Origin: Kazachstania africana CBS 2517
Lineage: Eukaryota; Ascomycota; Saccharomycetes; Saccharomycetales; Saccharomycetaceae
Direction of reading: 5' to 3'
DNA: 64,000 bases
Assembly (NCBI RefSeq): GCF_000304475.1
Contig: NC_018945.1
Location: 310,001 to 374,000 of the forward strand
Of this stretch, positions 48,912 to 59,479 are shown piece by piece (the stretch's first letter is position 1; each line of letters begins with the position of its first letter). Position numbers and translations under genes: made by a program. The notes below the pieces were generated by a model. It did no database searches. It was not told the origin of the DNA and worked only from the letters and a program-made list of their open reading frames with translations.

Positions 48912-49625
48912 TTAACAGTCGACTAAACCAACAATTTCTAGATGGATTGGGGAACATTGAGCGCCAATACTTTCATCGTATAAGTTGTAGAAGTTACCGG
49001 ATAAACATTCATAAAAGACGTCGTTGTCACCGAGGGCTAAGTTACCATCTGGAGTAATGGACCAACCTGCAGCGTAGATAGCACCGGCTTGTGGTGGTGG
49101 ACCATCGAATTGGAATTGTCTGTTAGCAACGATAGAACCAATTCTACCATTTTCATCGGTTAAGATACCGTCGTTTAAGGATAGAGAGAGAGTACCAGAG
49201 TTGGAACAAGAAACATCTGATGGGGCGAAAGAAGCGGTAGCGCAGGTAGAAGCAGAAGAAGAGCTTTTGGAGGCAGAAGAAGAGCTCTCAGAAGGAGAAG
49301 AAGATGGAGCCAAAGTGGTCTTAGCTTTGGAGGAGGCAGTAGCTTCGACTTGACCGTCAGTGATTTGAGAAGCAGCAGCGACGGTAGAGGTGGCGACAGC
49401 GCCTTGAATTTGGCCATCACCAATTTGAGAAATAGCAGCTCTCTTGGCTAAAGAACTACCAATAGTTTGGATGGCAATACCGAAAGTGGAAGTGTACTGA
49501 GAGACACCACATGAATAGGTGGCATTTGGGGTTAAAGTGTTCCATGGGTTACCTGGGGTGTAACCGGAGGCAGAAACAGTGGAGACAGCTGCAGATGCTG
49601 CTAAGGCGACTTTCTTAAATTGCAT
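48912..49625 (-). CDS. CIS3: PIR cell-wall protein with one to two repeats (CIS3-like)
   Basis: The protein is 237 residues (S. cerevisiae Cis3/Pir4 227). The signal peptide is about 1-19, with Kex2 site KR at 61-62. One canonical repeat SQIGDGQIQ starts at 66 and a degenerate copy SQITDGQVE at 86. A Ser/Ala-rich linker precedes the four-Cys C-terminal domain ([11 protein letters not shown] to VGLVDC). Next to FAR1 as CIS3 is in S. cerevisiae. The C-terminal domain is nearly identical in DNA to that of the neighbouring PIR gene. Confidence 0.92.
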   Translation of the reverse strand: MQFKKVALAASAAVSTVSASGYTPGNPWNTLTPNATYSCGVSQYTSTFGIAIQTIGSSLAKRAAISQIGDGQIQGAVATSTVAAASQITDGQVEATASSKAKTTLAPSSSPSESSSSASKSSSSASTCATASFAPSDVSCSNSGTLSLSLNDGILTDENGRIGSIVANRQFQFDGPPPQAGAIYAAGWSITPDGNLALGDNDVFYECLSGNFYNLYDESIGAQCSPIHLEIVGLVDC

Positions 49626-50876
49626 TTTAACGAATGAATGAGATTTATGAAATTAAAATCTTGTAGTAGGTATACTCGATTATTTTAGTCAAAAATCAAG
49701 CACTAAGAATGTTCAAAATTAAGCAAAAAGTAGCTTTTTCACTTTTATATACTTCTCTATTGATCCGATCGAAAAATTTGATGAATGCGTTGTTTATTTA
49801 CTAGTTTGTTTGTTTGTTGTCGTTTCATTACTCTCCATCGCCTTCTAAGTTTGACGATTGACGGTTGTTTCTTTTTTCTTTAATCCTGTCCGGTTCTAAG
49901 CGAGTTTCTGTCATTTCGCCCTGGAAAAGCATAAAAAATTTCGAGGCTTTTCCTGTTTTTGCGAACCTCAACAACAGAGAAGTTCGTAGCAAGAATGTTG
50001 AAATCGCGCAAACAGAGAAACAGCGGAGAGAACTCTATATGTATAAATGAACAAAATATCCACTCTCTCGTACGTACCGGTTCTAGATTCAACGCAATCT
50101 GGCTCAGAAAACCCAAAATAGACTAAACTTTAGACTAATAATAGCAGCGTGTTCTTCGTGTCATATGCCCTTTTTGTTGTTATATATGATGGTAATAAGG
50201 AGGCGGCTCAGAAAAAAGCAGACCATGAATATTACGTATTCCTGATCGGGGAGAGCCAGGGCCAAAATTGTCTCTATCTCGATTGTATACATTTTGATTG
50301 TTGTAGGCCAACGCTGTTCGTGTTTTTTTTATTTTTAATGTACTTTAGGCCATACGATGGATTCTACTAGTTATTTTTATCTACTACAAGGATCTACCAG
50401 TCTCATATAATGTGGGCACTCTCGGTATGCTCAGAGACGTTCAAGATTTCAGCGTACATAAAATATGTTGATTGATTTGTTCCGTTGATGAAGAACTGCT
50501 TGATGATTCACTATGAAGGAGGAAAACTATCTTCTTCCCCATCATTTTGAAAAAAACGACAATAAACACGTTACCGCCACAATTCACAACAAGGATTATA
50601 TGGTTACTTATTGGAGTATCACATAATGCGTATCTAAACTTGAAGGTAACATTTTATTCTTTATTATCTAAAAATAGATTCATTAAGTTAACCTTTGCCC
50701 AAATCGTTAAGATATCTCCATATTAGAGGAGCGTTTTTGCCTGAATCGTGTTGAAGCTAATTTTCCAAGTAGCGGAACTTGCACCACATAAATTTGTTGT
50801 CAGAATATTCATATACAGATCATTATTTTACATACTTTATAACAGGCCATCAGTGACCTATGGTTTCTCCCAAAAG
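49626..50876. other. CIS3 promoter and FAR1 3' region
   Basis: About 1.25 kb. Immediately upstream of CIS3 are T-rich tracts typical of a strong promoter. Small frames at 49865-50370 have no recognisable product. No RNA gene is seen. Confidence 0.5.
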
Positions 50877-53324
50877 TTATAGCAATGGACATTTTCTTTT
50901 CTCCACCTTTCCTTTGGCTAAATCAAACCACTCTAATTCAATGTCAATAATACTTCCATACGCTCCATCATCTAGTATTTTCTTTAAATTGACAACCTTT
51001 TCATCACCAATTGACATATTTCCAATCCTCATACTCTTACCATCTTTTTTTATAATGAGACTATTAACATTTTCTTTATGATAGTTATCAATAATATTCT
51101 TCAGGCTGTTTGACTCAAGTAACGCTCTATCTAGTTCTACCTCATCAATGCTGAATTTTTGATCTTCAATAACCCTCGTCCTATACTTTCTTATTAAAAT
51201 ATCCTCTTCGTCATGCATGCTTTTCTCTCTCAATATTATGATATGCTTCGAATATGTTGGTATCTCCTCCATTGTTTGCAATGTACTTGTTAGCCTGTAA
51301 CAGGTCTGAAGGAATACCTGCATCTCTTTTTCTTGATCTTGGAAGACACCTTTTTTTACGGCATCCATGGTTTCAAGTACATCTTCCCAGCCTTGCCACT
51401 TTTTATCGATTGTACCCACAAAAGTACCATACTCTCCAACATTACCACTACCATCCTTACCAACAAGAACTAGTCCCAGTAAATCGTCATCGCCCAATTT
51501 TTCTAGGATAACACTCAACGTTTTTTTCCTGAGTGAAATATAATCTTCATTTTCATCGGCAAATGATGATAAGTTCATACATACAATAAGTTGCAATGGA
51601 GCATCGAAATTTGAGAGGACCCATGGTCTGGGACTGAAGGAATCCGCATTCTTAGCAAATGATTTAAACCGAACAGCTAATGATTCAGGAAGAAAATCTG
51701 TGGTTGAAGAAGTAATATGATTTAGTAGTGGCACCTTCTCAAGGTTTTCAATGTAATACTTCCATTTTAAGGCAGTTTTCTCTTCAGTAGGGCCACAAAA
51801 TTCAATATACATCTCTGGAAGAATCGTACTTTTCATTCCAATGAGAATTTTGAGGTCACTGATTTTTGTCACATCGTACACTCTATCTACAGGCACTCTA
51901 CCTACAATCTTTTCATTTGAAAAATCGAACAAAATCAAAAGTCTTTCATAGAAGCAAAAAATAATGTTAAAACTCCATTCTTCCCCTTCTACAGAATACT
52001 TACATTTTTCAAATAGCAGCAGTTTCCCAATATCTTCATTTATCTTCAAGATTTCTTCAAAATAACCGACGATTTCCGTTCTTATCAGGGACTCCTCTCT
52101 AAGTTCGCTTTTGTTTAATATTCTCTCCTTCACTATCGGCTTGGTGTCCAAATTTGGGATTGTTATTTTGCAATCAAATGAATTGTCTCCAAGTCTTATA
52201 ATTTCTGGCCCACCGACTTCATAAGACTCTTCATTTTTACAGTCAATTTCCTCTTTCTCGATTTGGAAAGGATTTTTTAACTCAGTATTGGAAAAGATGT
52301 TCTCTTTATGTATGCTTTCCACAAATGAACGACTATCGTCTCTCCCTGTCAAAGGAGGCATCTTAAACCCATCTTGCGAAATATCTGCTGTATGAATAAC
52401 TCGATCAAGCGGTGTGAATTGAGGAAAATATGTCTTTCTCGGACTTAGATCTATCCACTGTTGATTTGTTGAAGTAGTTATACCATTGCTGCCTAGCAGC
52501 TTTGATTTCATTTCTTGTAAAGTTTCTGTATCAGTGGGGCCTGTAATCTGCCCACACAAATAGCATTTTGGTAAGCTATTGTTACCTTGTATTGAACCAA
52601 GCATTGTAAGGTAACAACTATAATGATTTGGATGTGAGCATGACAATTCAACTATTTTTTCACCAGCAAAATTGTTATTCAAACCTTCTTGGCATACAGC
52701 ACATCTTTCGCCCACAAACTTTTTTGGGCCATGATTAGAGTTATACTTCTTCATATTTCTATTAACCGTAGCCAAAAAAGTTGGCGAGCTCTCTTCTAAA
52801 TATGGGTCGTTATCTTCTGCATCGGTCCAAACTATAATATCGCTATTGGGGAGCGTCCGGACATCAGATGAAGTTCGACTAGATGCTGAAGACTCTCTTA
52901 TAAGAGCGCGAGTTAAATTCTTGCTACTGAAGCGATTGGCACTTCTGTTTGGGAGTTGCTGTAGGTGAACTGGAGAATCCAGGTCACCAAACTCGGCTCT
53001 TCCAGAAGAGACGAGTGTCGAGCTACTCCTAGAAAAAGAGTCATGCTTCGATATCGTTGGAGGTGGTGATAGAGGTTTTGAGAGATTCAATGGTTTTGGT
53101 ATATGCCTCTTTGAATTATTTAACCCAGCACTTGGAGTAAAAGGGCTGAACTCCTCAAAAGTCGATGCTTGCTGTTGTTTCATATCGGGCGTCCTTCTAA
53201 AGACTTTACCAGATATCCCCTTGAGAAACTTGGATTTTGAAGTCCTACTCCCATCTCTTTCTGAGCTTGGAGGTGTATGCACTTTCTTTTCAAATTTGAA
53301 TCTTGTCGGAGTTTTCAATAACAT
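50877..53324 (-). CDS. FAR1: Pheromone-dependent CDK inhibitor and polarity scaffold Far1
   Basis: Blocks Cln-Cdc28 in response to pheromone and links Ste4/Ste18 to Cdc24 for shmoo orientation. The protein is 815 residues (S. cerevisiae 830). The N-terminal basic region (KSKFLKGISGKVFRRTPD) suits membrane and nuclear targeting. RING-H2 covers about 207-257 (CAVCQEGL, CSHPNHYSCYL, CYLCG). A PH-like region covers about 430-560, and a C-terminal VWA-like domain starts about 580 (LQLIVCMNLSSFADENEDYI). Two pheromone response elements lie upstream. Confidence 0.95.
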   Translation of the reverse strand: MLLKTPTRFKFEKKVHTPPSSERDGSRTSKSKFLKGISGKVFRRTPDMKQQQASTFEEFSPFTPSAGLNNSKRHIPKPLNLSKPLSPPPTISKHDSFSRSSSTLVSSGRAEFGDLDSPVHLQQLPNRSANRFSSKNLTRALIRESSASSRTSSDVRTLPNSDIIVWTDAEDNDPYLEESSPTFLATVNRNMKKYNSNHGPKKFVGERCAVCQEGLNNNFAGEKIVELSCSHPNHYSCYLTMLGSIQGNNSLPKCYLCGQITGPTDTETLQEMKSKLLGSNGITTSTNQQWIDLSPRKTYFPQFTPLDRVIHTADISQDGFKMPPLTGRDDSRSFVESIHKENIFSNTELKNPFQIEKEEIDCKNEESYEVGGPEIIRLGDNSFDCKITIPNLDTKPIVKERILNKSELREESLIRTEIVGYFEEILKINEDIGKLLLFEKCKYSVEGEEWSFNIIFCFYERLLILFDFSNEKIVGRVPVDRVYDVTKISDLKILIGMKSTILPEMYIEFCGPTEEKTALKWKYYIENLEKVPLLNHITSSTTDFLPESLAVRFKSFAKNADSFSPRPWVLSNFDAPLQLIVCMNLSSFADENEDYISLRKKTLSVILEKLGDDDLLGLVLVGKDGSGNVGEYGTFVGTIDKKWQGWEDVLETMDAVKKGVFQDQEKEMQVFLQTCYRLTSTLQTMEEIPTYSKHIIILREKSMHDEEDILIRKYRTRVIEDQKFSIDEVELDRALLESNSLKNIIDNYHKENVNSLIIKKDGKSMRIGNMSIGDEKVVNLKKILDDGAYGSIIDIELEWFDLAKGKVEKRKCPLL

Positions 53325-54100
53325 TTATTGAGTTCTCTTGTGGTACTTCTTTGAAGATCATGAAAAGGGAGACATTTTTTGGAAAATATCAGCAATATAT
53401 ATGATGGACGACAGTTCAGTAGCTTTTTTTGAAACAAAAGTTACCCACTAAGTCGACTGATTTTGGCGATTTTCAACTTATCTAGCTGGGAAGTGGTACT
53501 ATGGGTTAAAGTTTGCCATCTATCTTTTTGAGGTTTTTCCCTTTCGGGTAAATTGCGAAGAGTGCATGCAGAAAATTACATCAAAAAAGGAAAAAAATGA
53601 CAAAAATCAGGTACACTAAATAGGTTGTGAAACAATTTTAAAACACTCGCAACCACAATGGAATGATCACATAATAATAATAACCTAGCAATGGCTCTAT
53701 GTGCGACTCTAAAGGAAAATATAAACAAGCCTTTTCAATTTTCGTATTCTAATGCTATATCATAGTTGACATCTAACTAGATTTGGATAACACATTGATG
53801 GAAAACGGAATCATGGAACTTTAACTGAGATACGATTCACTTTTTAAATCTGTGAATTAGTAAAGTCAATTGTCTTTTTTTTTTTGGTGATAGTTCTTCA
53901 AATATCGAGTCTCTCCATGCTATTGCTACTAAAGCCGGTCTTCACTACAACAAAAGTTAGATATACCATACTTTTTAAATTTTAAAAGACCTATTAAATT
54001 ATTCAAGATCACTTTTATAGTTAGTTCTGCAGAACTTATATATTCATATTTTTGAAATGGCTTCGCTACCTTCTGCAAAATTGATATCTTTTATTAAATA
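53325..54100. promoter_or_regulatory. FAR1 promoter with two pheromone response elements
   Basis: 776 bases. Ste12 sites TGAAACA are at 53430-53436 and 53628-53634. A Reb1 core CGGGTAA is at 53545-53551. S. cerevisiae FAR1 is pheromone-induced through such elements. SSY5, which follows FAR1 in S. cerevisiae, is absent. Confidence 0.65.
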
Positions 54101-55456
54101 TCATTTTTTTATTTCTGGAGTACCAGTCAATAAACTATGTGCGCCTGAACCAGTTTCCAGTCTTTCACCCACGTGACTTGTACCTTTATCTTTATATGTA
54201 CTGACTGCTGGAATATTTGCCTTTATTCGAGTGACTTTTGTTCCGTAGGCCCTAGGTTCCAATTTGATCAAAGTATGCAACGGAATTGACATCCAAGGAG
54301 ACTCCTCCTGGGGAACGTTCATAAAATATGCGTATATGCACCTAAGAACAGCTTGATGTGTAATTATCAAGACATTTTCCTGTCCTTCTAATTCCATTAT
54401 TACAGGCTCTAACCTGATAACAACATCTCTATAAGACTCACCACCGCGATACCTATATTCATATTTATCATCATCACGAGCCTTGAAGTCATCAGGATAT
54501 ATTTCTTCAATCTCTTCATACGTCATTCCATCACATACTCCTGCATCCAGTTCATCTAAGGCCTTCCATTGCAATTTTTTTTTATACGGTAAATGTTGGG
54601 CAGTCTGTCGTGTTCTTTTCAATGTTGAAGTCCATACGGATAATTCAACATTACCAGCATTTTCTTTCACTATGCCTTTCAATTTCTTTGCGTATTGAAA
54701 TCCTCTTTCTGAAAGATCAGAATCACCACCAATTTTCTGTTCCAAATTATATATCGATTCCCCATGTCTTGATAACCATATACATTTTGGCTTGATACGG
54801 ATATTCATTACGTAAAAGACAATTCTACTTTCCAGGTAAGTTTGAATCTTATTTATAATGATTTCATCTGATACATTAATTAATTTGACGAAACTAATAT
54901 CTTGATCCATCTCTAAACTTAAACTTCGGTAAACTTCTTTATATTCATCTATCCTCTTCCAAAAATCTACTTTTGCCTGTTCCAAGGTGACTTTTTCATA
55001 ATCAGGCGATGTTGAGGCAATATCAACTACATTACTTGAAATCAAATCGTTATCATTACAATAACTTTCTAGAAACATGGGATGAATATTATTTTGTTCA
55101 CAATGTTTCTTTATCCATTTCCTTCTTTCATTAGTACTATTTGTAGCATCCAATACAGCAACTACACCATTTTCGTCATTAAACCATTTCAATATATCGT
55201 CAAATGCTAGTTTCATCGCACGTTCCCTTAACTGAAAATTTTCTTCATTAGTAAAGCTGAAAAACTGAAAATTTGGTTCAGTTATTCCGAGATCTCTCCT
55301 ATAAGTACCTATATTGAAACATTTTGATGGTATTGATAACCATGATAAGTATCTTATTATTTTTTGAGAAATGAAGGATTTACCTCTTGCAGGTAGACCC
55401 ACCATGACGACACATAGTCTTAAATCTTTTTCATTTGAGACGGAACGAAATACCAT
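54101..55456 (-). CDS. FBP26: Fructose-2,6-bisphosphatase
   Basis: Cytosolic enzyme that hydrolyses fructose 2,6-bisphosphate, lowering glycolytic activation and relieving inhibition of gluconeogenesis. The protein is 451 residues (S. cerevisiae 452). The N-terminal 6-phosphofructo-2-kinase-like half has P-loop GLPARGKS (about 18-25) and LDATNSTNERR. The C-terminal histidine-phosphatase half has LSRHGES (about 230), SDLSERG, and VLIITHQAVLRC. In the S. cerevisiae protein the bisphosphatase activity dominates. Call supported by position next to FAR1 and INO1. Confidence 0.95.
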   Translation of the reverse strand: MVFRSVSNEKDLRLCVVMVGLPARGKSFISQKIIRYLSWLSIPSKCFNIGTYRRDLGITEPNFQFFSFTNEENFQLRERAMKLAFDDILKWFNDENGVVAVLDATNSTNERRKWIKKHCEQNNIHPMFLESYCNDNDLISSNVVDIASTSPDYEKVTLEQAKVDFWKRIDEYKEVYRSLSLEMDQDISFVKLINVSDEIIINKIQTYLESRIVFYVMNIRIKPKCIWLSRHGESIYNLEQKIGGDSDLSERGFQYAKKLKGIVKENAGNVELSVWTSTLKRTRQTAQHLPYKKKLQWKALDELDAGVCDGMTYEEIEEIYPDDFKARDDDKYEYRYRGGESYRDVVIRLEPVIMELEGQENVLIITHQAVLRCIYAYFMNVPQEESPWMSIPLHTLIKLEPRAYGTKVTRIKANIPAVSTYKDKGTSHVGERLETGSGAHSLLTGTPEIKK

Positions 55457-55736
55457 CTTGCGAAACTAGTATCTAGTGTTTTGTGGTTTACCAGAACTCT
55501 TACTTTCGTTTATCTGTGTGCTCTTTATATCTCTGAGTTGTATATGTGCATTTATATATCCCTTCAATCACTTCGAAGAGGATTCACCTTCGAGAACTGA
55601 TACAGCCGTCTTTCCGACAAAAAGCGAAAAAAAGTTAAGATTTCCATCAAAGCACAAAAGAAGAAGGAATATAAAAATTTAATATATTAGTACGATATAG
55701 AAATGTGATACAAACAAATTACCCGATGTAGAAAGA

Positions 55737-57365
55737 TTATCTCAATCTTTCTTCGAATCTTAACTCATCATTTGGTGGTAAGCCTACAAGCAATCTTAAG
55801 AAATTTTCTAGGGCCAACCTTTGTCTGTTCAATGAATTGATTGGCTTGAAACCTGACCTTGTCAATGGGGCCTTCAACCAGTAACTCAAAAAGGATAGGA
55901 TTGGATAGAATTTATGAAATTCTTGATCTTCCCCCATTTTCTTGTAAGTAATTCTTGAAAGGAATTCTGTCATTACTAATAAATCTATGATAATTGGACT
56001 TGCCAATAGAGAATCTTCACAAACGTTATGAATGGAGATTCTATTGTGTCCACCTAACATCAATTGACTGTAGTACTCGTCCATGGCGACTTTTGAATCA
56101 CCGACAGCTTTCATGTACTTGATAACGATACAATGGTTAGTCTTGTCTGTAGAATCCTTTTTATTAAATAAGATCTCATTTGAATTTATACAGTCATCGA
56201 TGACTGAACTCTTTGAAATTTCTTTAGATCTAAACTGTGCATGAGAACTTAAATTGAGACCATCGTTATTACCCAAATGATTGTATGACGCAATAGAGAC
56301 GGGTTTAATACCTGCATCCACTAGAAACTGTGTCATTACAGATTTTAATTTTGTTTGACCAGTTTTGAAATCATCACCCGCAATAAGAACGTCATTGTGT
56401 TCAGCTAGTTCAATGAGCCCCGGTACAAAAGTGTTTTGTGGAGAACCATTAATGTAAGGGACCTTTTCCATGATTGCTGCGGTGGCAAATATGTTTGATG
56501 GTGAAATTTCTGAATGATTATCTTTAATAGAAGCAATTAAATTATCCATTGTATCATTAACACCAGGAATAATTTCTACACATCTTTCTGTATTTGCAGT
56601 CCAAAGGACTATAATATTTTCTAAATTATTATGTGATTTAAAATCCTTAATATCTTGTCTAATTTTTAAAAGATCATTCCATTTATCTTGAGTATTAAAT
56701 TGACCATCATCATTCTGGTTAATACAATTATTAGCTCTTTCGAACTGATTCATTGCAATGAAATCCGGATAGTAAATAGATTTTAAAGGTTTATAGGATT
56801 CCATATAAGGTTTCAGTTTTGATTGTAAATCGTATTCAAGAACTTTGGCTCTTTGCATTGCCATGAATAGATTTTCATCATTGATATCCCAACCAGAGAC
56901 GACGAAATCGTTTGGATTAACCATCGGTAAGATGGAATTGAATGGGGCGAAGACGTCATTACCCTCTGAATCAATACCTAATTTCAATGTTGACGATTGA
57001 GTCATTGAGCCGTAATAATTTGGTTCAACTGTACCTTCTCTTGTATTGAAAGAAATATTGTTTTTATTAGCCAATAGAGATGCTAAGAAAGTTGAACCAT
57101 TGTTTCCCCCCAGACCGACTAGCATGATGCCAACTTTATTTGGGTTCAAATTAATTTTAAATTGGTAATCTTGTTCAAAAGGTGTAATCTCCAATTCATT
57201 AGTGTGTATATCTTTAACCACTATTGAATTTTGATATTTGTACCTGGAGATCAATTCGTTATTATCACCTGATAAGGTACATAATCTTGGATTGAACTTG
57301 ACAGAAGGACGTGGAGCAGTACCATTGTTAACATTGCCATTACTGACACCGTTAGTAGCTGTCAT
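55737..57365 (-). CDS. INO1: Inositol-3-phosphate synthase
   Basis: NAD-dependent enzyme that converts glucose 6-phosphate to 1L-myo-inositol 3-phosphate, the first step of inositol and phosphatidylinositol synthesis. The ATG at 57365 gives 542 residues (S. cerevisiae 533). The frame runs 45 codons further through the (TA)n promoter repeat and was trimmed. Motifs are the Rossmann loop GLGGNNGST (about 85), [26 protein letters not shown], the active-site region [14 protein letters not shown], and [20 protein letters not shown]. The promoter has E-box and URS1-like sites. Confidence 0.97.
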   Translation of the reverse strand: MTATNGVSNGNVNNGTAPRPSVKFNPRLCTLSGDNNELISRYKYQNSIVVKDIHTNELEITPFEQDYQFKINLNPNKVGIMLVGLGGNNGSTFLASLLANKNNISFNTREGTVEPNYYGSMTQSSTLKLGIDSEGNDVFAPFNSILPMVNPNDFVVSGWDINDENLFMAMQRAKVLEYDLQSKLKPYMESYKPLKSIYYPDFIAMNQFERANNCINQNDDGQFNTQDKWNDLLKIRQDIKDFKSHNNLENIIVLWTANTERCVEIIPGVNDTMDNLIASIKDNHSEISPSNIFATAAIMEKVPYINGSPQNTFVPGLIELAEHNDVLIAGDDFKTGQTKLKSVMTQFLVDAGIKPVSIASYNHLGNNDGLNLSSHAQFRSKEISKSSVIDDCINSNEILFNKKDSTDKTNHCIVIKYMKAVGDSKVAMDEYYSQLMLGGHNRISIHNVCEDSLLASPIIIDLLVMTEFLSRITYKKMGEDQEFHKFYPILSFLSYWLKAPLTRSGFKPINSLNRQRLALENFLRLLVGLPPNDELRFEERLR

Positions 57366-57383
57366 TATATTATATCTGATAAG

Positions 57384-57385
<2 letters not shown>

Positions 57386-57416
<31 letters not shown>
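57386..57416. repeat. (AT)n microsatellite
   Basis: 31 bases of alternating A and T beginning 21 bases upstream of the INO1 ATG, so it is likely transcribed in the 5' leader or spans the start site. Confidence 0.9.
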
Positions 57417-57417
<1 letters not shown>

Positions 57418-57652
57418 GTATATGTATGCCGAACAATATATCCTAGAGACGGAAGATAACGGGAGAGTATATATATAATTTTGAGTTTCGAAATTCTCAA
57501 CGATACATTCTCCTCACTTCTATATATAAATTTCTCAAGCTGGAAGTAGCGTGAAAAGAGGGTGATTGAGAGTTGTGTGATAAGGATAATGCCATTAATA
57601 TTTAAATGAATTGATCAAATTTGTTATTATTATTTGAATATGGTAAATATAT

Positions 57653-57819
57653 CACATGGCATGATGGAGGCGGGGGAAAGGCAGGAAAACCGGGAGACGC
57701 ACATGGAGAAAGGGTTTTCGCTAAGGAGGGTAATGTCGGTGAGTGATAGTGATAGTTGTAGTAGCACCAGCAGCTGTGAATGACCGTGGCGCATGTTTTA
57801 GATTGCGGTTGGGCGGCTA
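57653..57819 (-). promoter_or_regulatory. UAS-INO and URS1-like sites of INO1
   Basis: On the minus strand CATGTGATAT (from CACATG at 57653-57658) differs at one base from the Ino2/Ino4 element CATGTGAAAT. A second CACATG core lies at 57700-57705. TGGGCGGCTA at 57810-57819 differs at one base from the Ume6 site TCGGCGGCTA. S. cerevisiae INO1 is controlled by the same pair of elements. Confidence 0.65.
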
Positions 57820-58058
57820 TTTTCTTCCAAGCCAATGAGAAATGACAGCGGCCACGCCGCCTACTCCTTCGGGTTTAGTGGTTTATGCCGGAGGGATAGA
57901 GAGAGAATTGGGGGGGGGGAAGGGGGGAGTCCCCAGATGGTGGATTGTTCAATTCACTATTAGAGAGTACACACGATTTGTTACGCTCGGCAAGTAATAT
58001 GAAACAGTTCGTTGAGAGTTGGCTGGCACGAAAGAAAAAAAAAATTGAATTATTTTTT

Positions 58059-58130
58059 GGACGCAACCGGAATCGAACCGATGACCTCTTCCTTGCAAGG
58101 GAAGCGCGCTACCAACTGCGCCATGTGCCC
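58059..58130 (-). tRNA. tA(UGC): tRNA-Ala (anticodon UGC)
   Basis: 72 bases on the minus strand with a full cloverleaf. The acceptor is GGGCACA against TGCGTCC (with a G-U pair). The anticodon loop CTTGCAA has anticodon TGC. The T arm is TCGGTTCGATTCCGG. It matches the S. cerevisiae tRNA-Ala(UGC) sequence as recalled; no intron. Confidence 0.97.
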
Positions 58131-59113
58131 ATAGAAGATACAGGTCTGGTGAGAAATTAATCCTACTCGTAGACCCATAATAACCACTGACGTCGTCCTT
58201 CAGTATCTACTGTATGACAATTACTTTACAAGATAAACTGAGCTGAGTACTAGAAGAGATAATTCATCCGAAAAGGACAGATATCTGTTCAATAGTGACG
58301 TATAAGTCAACAAAGACACGCAGTTCAGGTTGGGTAGTTATTATTTTGTTAAACCGCTTCCTTGAAGTAATGGATGAAGTTTAAAAAAAGTACACATATA
58401 AAGGACACAATATTTTTGATAATTGAAATGTAATGTTATCTCTTTGTAAATATCTCTAAAGTTTAGGACGAGTAATACAAAAAATATTCAATCACCAAGA
58501 TAGAAGATCACACCACAAGTTTTTCAACATGTCCCTAATCTAACACTATTCGATCAGAATTCTAATCATTATCCTGCATATATTTGATGTGTTACGACAA
58601 CGTTTCATTGACAACCGCTCCTGTGCATCCATACTCCTGAAAACAGTTCCGGTTATGCCCAGAGTCCGTTCGGCACTTACACAAGTAGCAACGGCTTCGC
58701 AGATCCTAGTAAGGTCCCATATGAGTCATGGTACTGACAATTGCATACTACAACAACCAAGTGGTGGCTGCACAATTGTTAGTTCTTGAACTCATAAGTG
58801 CAAATTTTTCTTCTTACATAATATAATGACGTAATTTATAGCAGCATTGCACAGTCGAAGAAAAACCTATCACGTGATAATTTGTAAATTCTCTTTCTCT
58901 TGCAAACGATACACTCTCTGTGTGTCAGAGGGATAATATAAGATTATTGGCAGGCTACACTGCAGTTCCTCATCTTCTTCTTATGTTTTGGTGCCACAGA
59001 GATGCACTTTAAAATGATAGGTAAAAAAATTCAATTTGATACTTCATTATACGTAAATATATAGAAGAATGTGTTGAAGGTCAGTATATATAAAAGACAA
59101 GACTTCAGCAGAA
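58131..59113. other. Spacer tRNA-Ala to SNA3
   Basis: About 980 bases upstream of the tRNA and downstream of SNA3. It contains TCACGTGA (CACGTG at 58871-58876) and a stretch at about 58520-58740 with broken open frames of Ser/Tyr/Pro/Asn-rich character (see findings). No intact gene. Confidence 0.5.
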
Positions 59114-59479
59114 TTATTTTTGAATCTTATTATCAGAAATATCAGCAATCTTTGAAGAGTCTACAACTTCATTGTATTCTGGTAGAGCATCATTTGCGTT
59201 AGATTCCAAATCTACGTTGAAATCCCCATTAGTTAATGGAACAGCATCTTCAGAATCAGATCTATTTTCTAATTCACGCTCTTTACTTGTTTCATAGATA
59301 ACGTAAAATGCATGAATTATAGCTGGGAAGAAAAATACTAAAAATAGAATGACACTCAATAACGTATCTCTTGAAAAGAATCCTTTTCTTGCGATAACTG
59401 GTGCTGGTGCAATAAAGACACCTAATAAACCTAACCACAAATCATCTTTATTGACAGAAAATTTCTTATTTCCTGACAT
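59114..59479 (-). CDS. SNA3: MVB-sorted vacuolar membrane protein Sna3
   Basis: Small membrane protein delivered to the vacuole lumen through multivesicular bodies and an adaptor of the ubiquitin ligase Rsp5. The protein is 121 residues (S. cerevisiae 133). Two hydrophobic segments follow a conserved SVNKDDLWL: LLGVFIAPAPVIA and LLSVILFLVFFFPAIIHAFY. The polar C-terminal tail has ALPEYNEV, where S. cerevisiae has a PPAY motif for Rsp5 binding. It belongs to the PMP3/SNA family. Confidence 0.92.
   Translation of the reverse strand: MSGNKKFSVNKDDLWLGLLGVFIAPAPVIARKGFFSRDTLLSVILFLVFFFPAIIHAFYVIYETSKERELENRSDSEDAVPLTNGDFNVDLESNANDALPEYNEVVDSSKIADISDNKIQK

Larger units (their letters stand above)
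57366..58058. other. INO1 promoter to tRNA-Ala
   Basis: Contains a (TA)n repeat, two Ino2/Ino4-type boxes, a URS1-like site (all listed) and a G-rich tract at 57910-57927. No reading frame is credible. Confidence 0.65.

Noticed and set aside
57366..57500. 45-codon N-terminal extension of INO1
   Set aside because: It translates the (TA)n repeat as a Tyr/Ile run and is not part of any Ino1 protein; the ATG at 57365 gives the family length.
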